From positions 1 through 39,288 of the forward strand of contig JBFWWU010000028.1 in assembly GCA_050246015.1 (NCBI GenBank): DNA of 39,288 bases, read 5' to 3'. The stretch is from JTS-AC122 sp050246015. GTDB lineage: Bacteria > Planctomycetota > Phycisphaerae > Phycisphaerales > UBA1924. The number at the start of each line of letters is the position of its first letter. The first letter of the stretch is position 1. This document shows positions 33,303-39,288 of this stretch, one piece after another. A program made the position numbers and the translations under genes. The notes below the pieces were generated by a model. That model made no database searches. It worked only from the letters and a program-made list of their open reading frames with translations, and was not told the origin of the DNA.

Positions 33303-34130
33303 ATGCGAATCATCGCCGGCGAGTTCCGCCATCGAAAACTCCATTCCCCGCCAGACGCCGGCACGACCAGGCCCATTCCCGACCGTGTGAAGGAATCGCT
33401 CTTCGCTCTCCTGCGCGGGTGGACGGAGGGCGCCGTCGTCCTCGACGCGTTCGCGGGCACCGGCGCCATCGGCCTCGAAGCCATCAGCCGGGGCGCGCAG
33501 CGCTGCGTCTTCATCGAACGCGACAAGAAAATCGCCCAGATCCTCCGGCGAAACATCGAAGAACTCGGCTGCGAAGATCGGGCCGAGGTCGTGCAGGGCG
33601 ATGCGCTGGGCGCGCCGCTCCTGTCTCGCTGCCCCCGGCCCGTCGATCTGATCTTCTTCGATCCGCCGTACCCGCTCGTGCTCGACCCCTCCCCGGCGAT
33701 GGGCGGCGGCGGGGGTTGGGACCGCGTCGCCCGGCAGTTCGCCCGCGTCATCGAAAACCTGAATACGTCTGGCGGAGGGGGCGGGGGGGGCTACGCCGTG
33801 CTCCGCACTCCCTGGCCGTTCCGCCATCGCTCCCTCGAGCCCGGCTCAAGCAAGGGTCGATCGGAATCCGAACGCAGGCGCGGGCGCGGACATTCGGGCC
33901 GCTCCCAACCGATCGGCGACGATGAAGTCGCGTGGGAAGGGGACGAACTGTCGGACATGCTGCGCGGCGGCCCCTCGGCCTTCGAGCATGATCACGACCC
34001 AGACGAGTCGCTCCCGTCGCCCCCGCCGCCCGCGTCGGTTCAGGTTGACCTCAGCATCCCGGGCGCGGTAGGCCCCGAGACCCACGTGTACGGCAATACC
34101 GCGATCCACCTGTACATGAAGCAGGCATGA
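33303..34130 (+). CDS. rsmD: 16S rRNA (guanine-966-N2)-methyltransferase with a C-terminal insertion
   Basis: RsmD methylates G966 of 16S rRNA. The N-terminal MRIIAGEFRHRKL, the substrate segment TRPIPDRVKESLFALL (22-37), the SAM loop LDAFAGTGAIGLEAISRGA (47-65) and the catalytic DPPY (120-123) are all present. The 275-residue product is about 80 residues longer than usual. Residues about 175-246 are a charged, low-complexity insertion (SSKGRSESERRRGRG, FEHDHDPDESLPSPPPP) placed before the last strand pair, which resumes as VQVDLSIPG and VYGNTAIHLYM. A Gly run (157-163) also marks the loop after motif IV. The core looks functional. It is divergent from the membrane hypothetical (214 bp between starts, no clear promoter) and is followed by a hairpin. 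Confidence 0.92.
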   Translation: MRIIAGEFRHRKLHSPPDAGTTRPIPDRVKESLFALLRGWTEGAVVLDAFAGTGAIGLEAISRGAQRCVFIERDKKIAQILRRNIEELGCEDRAEVVQGDALGAPLLSRCPRPVDLIFFDPPYPLVLDPSPAMGGGGGWDRVARQFARVIENLNTSGGGGGGGYAVLRTPWPFRHRSLEPGSSKGRSESERRRGRGHSGRSQPIGDDEVAWEGDELSDMLRGGPSAFEHDHDPDESLPSPPPPASVQVDLSIPGAVGPETHVYGNTAIHLYMKQA

Positions 34131-34134
34131 TGCA

Positions 34135-34155
34135 ACCCGTCGGGTAACGACGGGT
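34135..34155 (+). terminator. Hairpin just after rsmD
   Basis: A perfect 7-bp stem, ACCCGTC (34135-34141) with GACGGGT (34149-34155), encloses a 7-nt loop and begins five bases after the rsmD stop. The following AGTGTTGTCG is only weakly T-rich, so termination would be inefficient or Rho-assisted. Confidence 0.45.
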
Positions 34156-34313
34156 AGTGTTGTCGAACTGGCGGCGCGCGTGCCATCCCTCACGCGCGGA
34201 CAATCGTTGGACCAATCATGCTCGATCGATGTTTCGTTCGATCCAGGCCGCATCATCGCGGGCGACTCAACCAGCCGAGTCGCGCCCGCGGCGCCGTCCG
34301 CGGAGCACGAACG

Positions 34314-35960
34314 ATGTTCGGAGTGGCCGCCGGGGCTTGGCTGGCGCTCGCCGCCCTGCCCTTGAACCGCGCTCCCGCGCAGGACGAGGCGACAAAGGCC
34401 CCTCCGGCCGCGACCGTCGCGGCCGCCGCGGCCCGACCCGTGCCGCCCCTGCCCCTCGAACCGGGCCCAATCGTGCAGTTCGACCAGACGTACCGATCGG
34501 CCGGCGTGACGACGCTGACGCTCGGCAACGGCGTCGTCGTGCACCATCGCGCCATCCGCCCAAGGCCCGCCGACGCCCCTCCATCCATTCCGGCCCCGCC
34601 CGCCGCTCCCTCAACCCCCGACCCGGGCGCCGACGCCATCGACGGCTCAACTCCCTCCCCGGCCTCTCGCCGCCCCGGCCCCGGCACTCGATCCCAGGAC
34701 GCCGAGTCTCGCGTGATGGTCTCCATCTGCGTGACCGGAGGCGAGATCCAGGAATCCGTGGCGAACCGAGGCATCACCTTGGCCGCCTTCGACGCCTGGG
34801 ATCGGCTCTCGGTCCGCTCCTTCCGCCGCGACGACCTGCTCGCGTACCTCCAGGAGCATAAGGTGCGCCTCTGGTCCCGGGTCTCATCCGATTCGGTCAT
34901 GCTGCGGATCGAAAGCGACCTGGGCGGCGTGGAGCACGGGCTCCGAGTGGCGCGCCTGCTCCTCACGGAGCCCGTGGTGTCCAACGACAACTTCGACGCG
35001 TGGCGCAGCCGCATCCGTTCGCGGCGCGAGAGTATCGGCGGGCAGGGCATGCCCGGCCGCCGGGCCGTGTTCGACACCGTCGTCGATGTCGTCTTTGCCA
35101 AGGACGACCCCAGGCCGCGCCGAATGACTGACGAGGCCCTCGACTCGCTGACCGCGGGGGCCGCTCAGCACTGGATCGACGCGATGCTCGGCGTCGCGCC
35201 CGGCTCGACGGCCAACCCCATCGAGGCCTCGATCGTCGGCGACGTGAGCATCAAGGACGCCGCCCGCCTCGCGTCGCTGTACCTCGGCACCCTGTCTTCG
35301 CGGCCGAGGCTGACCGGCGATACCTTCGCCGACGCACGCCGCGCCGCCCGCAACGACATCCCCATGATCGATACCCGCACCGTCGATGGGATGCAGGACC
35401 GTGCCTACATCATCGCCGGCTTCCTCGGCGCCGACCTGGCCGACATCCGAGACTACCGCTCGCTCGCCGTCGCCGCCGAGATCATCGAACGCCGACTCAA
35501 GCAGTGGCCACCGGACGAACGCGGCGAACGCGCCGACCCCGCCGACGATAACCGTCGCGGCGGCGGCGCCGGCGTGCAGGCGATCCCCGGCAGCGCGTTC
35601 CCCGGATTCGGCCTCGTCCTGGCCGTCAGCGAGGTGCCCCCGCACCGCGCCCCGGAACTGCTCGAGAAACTCTCGGCGATCTTCGAATCCGTCCGCGAGC
35701 GTGGCCCGGGCGACGACGAACTCAGGCAGGTCACGTCGCGCCTCGCCGGCAACTCGCGCGATGTCCTGCAGCGAACCGGGTACTGGTCCAACGTGCTCGC
35801 GTCCAGCACCTACCACCGCCTGCCGCTGGATCAGATGATCGCCGCCGAATCGCACTACGCCGGCACCACCGCCTCCGATGTCCAGGCCGTGCTGCAAAAG
35901 TACGACGCGCCCGACCGCCGCATCCGCGTGCGCCTGATGCCCGGGCGCAAGGGACAGTAA
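34314..35960 (+). CDS. Secreted M16-fold protein lacking the zinc motif
   Basis: The 548-residue product starts with a signal peptide (MFGVAAGAWLALAALPLNRA-PAQ). It has the layout of M16 peptidases: a first strand TTLTLGNGVVVHHRAI, then VMVSICVTGGEIQESVANRG, where active enzymes continue into His-x-x-Glu-His. Here that helix reads ITLAAFDAW, so no zinc site exists. A Pro/Ala/Ser-rich insertion (about 85-130) separates the first two strands. The second half (RAYIIAGFLGADLADIRDYR, SAFPGFGLVLAVSE, RTGYWSNVLASSTYHR) resembles the C-terminal M16 domain. It may be a structural partner of an active M16 enzyme, as subunit pairs are common in this family. The ATG at 34314 has GGAG (34301-34304) nine bases upstream; an in-frame ATG at 34218 would add an Arg-rich leader. 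Confidence 0.72.
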   Translation: MFGVAAGAWLALAALPLNRAPAQDEATKAPPAATVAAAAARPVPPLPLEPGPIVQFDQTYRSAGVTTLTLGNGVVVHHRAIRPRPADAPPSIPAPPAAPSTPDPGADAIDGSTPSPASRRPGPGTRSQDAESRVMVSICVTGGEIQESVANRGITLAAFDAWDRLSVRSFRRDDLLAYLQEHKVRLWSRVSSDSVMLRIESDLGGVEHGLRVARLLLTEPVVSNDNFDAWRSRIRSRRESIGGQGMPGRRAVFDTVVDVVFAKDDPRPRRMTDEALDSLTAGAAQHWIDAMLGVAPGSTANPIEASIVGDVSIKDAARLASLYLGTLSSRPRLTGDTFADARRAARNDIPMIDTRTVDGMQDRAYIIAGFLGADLADIRDYRSLAVAAEIIERRLKQWPPDERGERADPADDNRRGGGAGVQAIPGSAFPGFGLVLAVSEVPPHRAPELLEKLSAIFESVRERGPGDDELRQVTSRLAGNSRDVLQRTGYWSNVLASSTYHRLPLDQMIAAESHYAGTTASDVQAVLQKYDAPDRRIRVRLMPGRKGQ

Positions 35961-35978
35961 CTCGGGCTCAAGACGCCA

Positions 35979-36035
35979 CTCGTGGAGCGGGCGTCACGCC
36001 CGCCTTTCAACTCGTGGAGCGGGCGTCCCGCCCGC
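35979..36035. repeat. Two copies of the hairpin repeat, reverse orientation
   Basis: Copies at 35979-36003 and 36011-36035 are reverse complements of the units at 151-266. Each reads CTCGTGGA then GCGGGCG-TCM-CGCCCGC (M is A in the first, C in the second). The 7-bp stem is perfect in both; only the loop varies. As at the left end of the window, they lie between convergent stops (35960 and 36072). Confidence 0.85.
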
Positions 36036-36071
36036 CTCTTCAAGCCTCTTCCGCGATCTGGCGTTGTAAAG

Positions 36072-37631
<1,560 letters not shown>

Positions 37632-37638
37632 GGGGGTT

Positions 37639-37642
37639 CTCC
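37639..37642 (-). promoter_or_regulatory. Ribosome binding site favouring a TTG start for ahcY
   Basis: GGAG (minus strand) sits 7 bases before TTG (37631-37629) but 16 before the next in-frame ATG (37622). The spacing argues for initiation at TTG, adding three residues (Met-Thr-Thr). Confidence 0.5.
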
Positions 37643-37692
37643 TAACTTGAACTGGTGATTTCGGGCGTCGGTCGTGTTTCGCTCAAAGATCC

Positions 37693-37714
37693 GCCGGGTT
37701 TCACGATACCCGGC
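37693..37714 (-). other. Intercistronic hairpin upstream of ahcY
   Basis: In the 109-bp gap before ahcY a perfect 7-bp stem, GCCGGGT with ACCCGGC, encloses an 8-nt loop. It has no T-run and does not fit the conserved core of SAH or SAM riboswitches as I know them. It may be an mRNA processing or attenuation element, or chance in GC-rich DNA. Confidence 0.3.
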
Positions 37715-37740
37715 AACATGTTCGCGTCGTCCTCCCCGCC

Positions 37741-38730
37741 TCATCTTGCAAGCGCGGTGCATGCAAACAGCCCCGGCCCCCGCGCGTCCGGATCCGAGGC
37801 CAGCACCACGAACCGCGGGTCGGCAAACCCCGCGTCCCCCAGCAACGCCCCCAGCCGAGGCTCGTTGAACCCCAGCCAGCGGTGCCCCATCGTGTGCTTG
37901 TAGATTGATCGATCGTGCTCGATCATGTCGATGATCAGGCACATCCCCCCGGGCTTCACCACCCGGCGCATCTCCCGGCACGCCGGCATCGGGTCCTCGA
38001 CGTGGTGCAGCACCAGCACCGCGACCGCCAGATCCACACTCGCCTCGTCCAGCGGGATCCGCTCCAGGTCGCCGCGCAGGAATGTAATATTCGAGAACCC
38101 GCTCAGCCGCTTCTTCGCCGCCGCGAGCATCGGCTGCGACTGATCAATCGCGAACACCTTCTTCACCAGCGGTGCCAGCAGTTCCGACGCGTTCCCCGTC
38201 CCGCACCCCAGATCCGCCACCGTCCAATCCCGCGGCAACAGCGCCAGCAACCCCTGCATCGTGAATCGGCTGCCGAACAGGTCCGTCCGCAGATCGTCCC
38301 ACTGCCCCGCGACCCGCCCGAAAAACGCCTGACTATCCGTCCGCCGGTCCGCGAGCACGCCCGCCAGCCGCCGCGAATCCTCCGCCAGATCCGCGGGGAG
38401 CGAGCGCTCCGCCTTCCCGGCGCTATCCGCCGCTCCCCCCCCGAACTGCGATTGCACCGCGATCCACAGCGCTCGTGCGCCGGGAGAGAGTTCATCGAGG
38501 ATCATTCGGTAGAGCGTCGCCGTCCCCTCCGCTCGCTTCACCAGCCATCCCCCCTCCGACAGTTGCTTGAGGTGCCGCGATATCGTGGACTGCGGCAACT
38601 GCACCACGCTTGCCGCCTCGCCGACCGATAACTCCTCCTGCTGCAAAATGCGGAGCAGGCGCAGCCGAACTCGCTCGCCCAAATCGGCCAGCAAGTCCGT
38701 GACCGTTCTTGTTTTAGAAGGGTTCTTCAT
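37741..38730 (-). CDS. ArsR-family regulator fused to a SAM-dependent methyltransferase domain
   Basis: Residues about 12-80 of this 329-residue product are an ArsR winged helix (GERVRLRLLRILQQEELSVG; recognition helix QSTISRHLKQLSEGGWLVKR). The helix has no Cys, so it is not a metal sensor of the ArsR/SmtB type. Residues about 130-329 are a class I methyltransferase fold with motif I VADLGCGTGN (171-180), IDQSQPML and VLVLHHVEDP. Fusions of this kind sit beside methionine-cycle genes in many bacteria; the related SahR regulators respond to S-adenosylhomocysteine. With ahcY next downstream, a SAH/SAM-sensing repressor is the most likely role, the methyltransferase domain serving as ligand pocket. 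The ATG at 38730 lies inside a palindrome and has no ribosome site, suggesting a very short leader. Confidence 0.85.
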   Translation of the reverse strand: MKNPSKTRTVTDLLADLGERVRLRLLRILQQEELSVGEAASVVQLPQSTISRHLKQLSEGGWLVKRAEGTATLYRMILDELSPGARALWIAVQSQFGGGAADSAGKAERSLPADLAEDSRRLAGVLADRRTDSQAFFGRVAGQWDDLRTDLFGSRFTMQGLLALLPRDWTVADLGCGTGNASELLAPLVKKVFAIDQSQPMLAAAKKRLSGFSNITFLRGDLERIPLDEASVDLAVAVLVLHHVEDPMPACREMRRVVKPGGMCLIIDMIEHDRSIYKHTMGHRWLGFNEPRLGALLGDAGFADPRFVVLASDPDARGPGLFACTALAR

Positions 38731-38747
38731 CCGTATATGCGGATGAA
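38726..38747 (-). promoter_or_regulatory. Palindromic operator-like site overlapping the regulator's start codon
   Basis: Perfect 8-bp arms, TTCATCCG (38726-38733) and CGGATGAA (38740-38747), flank a 6-bp nearly symmetric TATATG centre. The site includes the ATG of the ArsR-methyltransferase gene (38728-38730) and touches the proposed -10 hexamer. A bound dimer would cover the transcription start, giving autorepression and control of ahcY downstream. Confidence 0.65.
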
Positions 38748-38774
38748 TGGTAGGATGTCGGCGCGCCGCGTCAA
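38747..38774 (-). promoter_or_regulatory. Candidate promoter of the ArsR-methyltransferase/ahcY genes
   Basis: On the minus strand TTGACG (38769-38774) is separated by 16 bases from TACCAT (38747-38752). The -35 matches five of six consensus bases and the -10 four. Transcription would start inside the palindrome, leaving a leader of roughly a dozen bases or none. Confidence 0.45.
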
Positions 38775-38789
38775 GTCCATCTCAACACG

Positions 38790-38811
38790 GCGTGCGCCGA
38801 CTCCCGCACGC
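38790..38811 (-). terminator. Weak hairpin after the dockerin-like gene
   Basis: GCGTGC (38790-38795) pairs with GCACGC (38806-38811) around a 10-nt loop, between the stop of the dockerin-like gene and the next gene's promoter. There is no T-run; the call is weak. Confidence 0.2.
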
Positions 38812-38843
38812 GTTGACCCGACCCCGCCGATCAGTCAGTTCAG

Positions 38844-39287
38844 TCAGCAGCCGGCGAAGAACGCGCTGAGGAAGTCAAAGTAGTCCTGCGAGTTGACGAA
38901 GCCGTCGGTGTTGATGTCCGCCGACGGCTGCTGCTCAAAGAACGGCGCGAGGAAGTCGAAAAAGTCCTGCGAGTTCACGAACCCGTCGGCGTTGAAGTCG
39001 GCGCTGCACGCCGGGCGGCACACCAGCGCGGGCGCCGAGACACGGATGTTGTCCACGTGCCACCCTCGAAACGCGTTCATATACGTGTTCATCGTGTCAA
39101 ACCGCCACTCGAACCGTCCGGTGCGCCCGGCGTGCAGGTTGACGCTAAACGTCTGCACCCGCGAAACGCTGTGATCCGTAAACCAGTTGATCGGCGCGGC
39201 TTGCCCGAGCCCGCTCCCCCACACGACCCACAACTGCGCCTGATCGTCATCGCCGTACGCGTTGTCCGGGTATTCCGTATCCAGCGC
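38844..39287 (-). CDS. C-terminal part of a secreted protein with a dockerin-like GC tail (partial)
   Basis: The gene runs off the right edge; 147 codons plus the stop are visible. The upstream part (WVVWGSGLG, a strand-rich region, then NAFRGWHVDNIRVSAP) looks like the end of a MAM/jelly-roll-type beta-sandwich, as found in secreted peptidases and adhesins. Two dockerin-like units follow, DFNADGFVNSQDFFDFL and DINTDGFVNSQDYFDFL, separated by APFFEQQPSA and ending SAFFAGC. Each unit has the Asp-x-Asn-x-Asp-Gly calcium loop. The tail DNA shares GCCGTCGGTGTTGATGTC exactly with the tail of the sugar-dehydrogenase gene (17065-17082 and 38901-38918). The catalytic or binding part lies outside the window. 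Confidence 0.82.
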   Translation of the reverse strand, partial: ALDTEYPDNAYGDDDQAQLWVVWGSGLGQAAPINWFTDHSVSRVQTFSVNLHAGRTGRFEWRFDTMNTYMNAFRGWHVDNIRVSAPALVCRPACSADFNADGFVNSQDFFDFLAPFFEQQPSADINTDGFVNSQDYFDFLSAFFAGC

Positions 39288-39288
39288 C

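Noticed and set aside
37632..37740. SAH or SAM riboswitch upstream of ahcY
   Set aside because: One simple hairpin is present but the conserved cores of these riboswitches are not, and a protein regulator with an operator-like site lies upstream.

Overview
The window is GC-rich bacterial DNA, densely packed on both strands and closed at both ends by partial genes for secreted proteins. Several features point to a planctomycete, most likely of the Phycisphaerae type. Three secreted proteins carry a C-terminal duplicated 'NSQDFFDFL' dockerin-like tail ending in Gly-Cys. One secreted protein has a PEP-CTERM-like tail with an Ile-Pro-Ala-Pro core. There are also tandem divergent ClpP genes, a bacterial Tricorn protease and many secreted or membrane hypotheticals. 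The assignment is by inference; there is no rRNA or phylogenetic marker to confirm it.

Layout. 1-290: tail of a dockerin-like protein, then a cluster of hairpin repeats. 287-3431: a YdeP-type molybdopterin oxidoreductase and a secreted papain-like (C39-like) protein. 3742-6059: xylose isomerase, divergent from a secreted alpha/beta hydrolase. 6077-8283: a two-gene ABC exporter. 8667-9954: two clpP genes followed by a strong terminator. 10096-13251: a tail-anchored hypothetical, fumarylacetoacetase and an arylamine N-acetyltransferase-like protein. 13332-15793: an M16 zinc peptidase, a rhodanese-DUF2892 membrane protein and a DinB-family protein. 15802-19878: a contractile tail-sheath homologue with no other tail genes, 24 bp behind a large secreted glucose/sorbosone-dehydrogenase-type protein. 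20022-24552: a small membrane protein and a Tricorn protease with its catalytic residues intact. 24555-31302: two CNNM/CorC-type membrane proteins behind putA, with a divergent proline racemase/4-hydroxyproline epimerase gene. 31319-35960: a membrane hypothetical, rsmD with a large insertion and an M16-fold protein lacking the zinc motif. 36072-38730: ahcY behind an ArsR-methyltransferase fusion gene with a palindromic operator-like site at its start. 38844-39287: a second truncated dockerin-like secreted protein.

Genes that appear to work together: putA with the epimerase (proline/hydroxyproline catabolism), the ArsR-methyltransferase with ahcY (S-adenosylhomocysteine recycling and its control), the two ClpPs, the ABC ATPase and permease, and the two CNNM proteins. 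The least expected items are the orphan tail-sheath gene, the palindrome spanning the regulator's start codon, and the hairpin repeat family found at two convergent gene ends 36 kb apart. No tRNA, rRNA, CRISPR array, IS element or prophage was seen.
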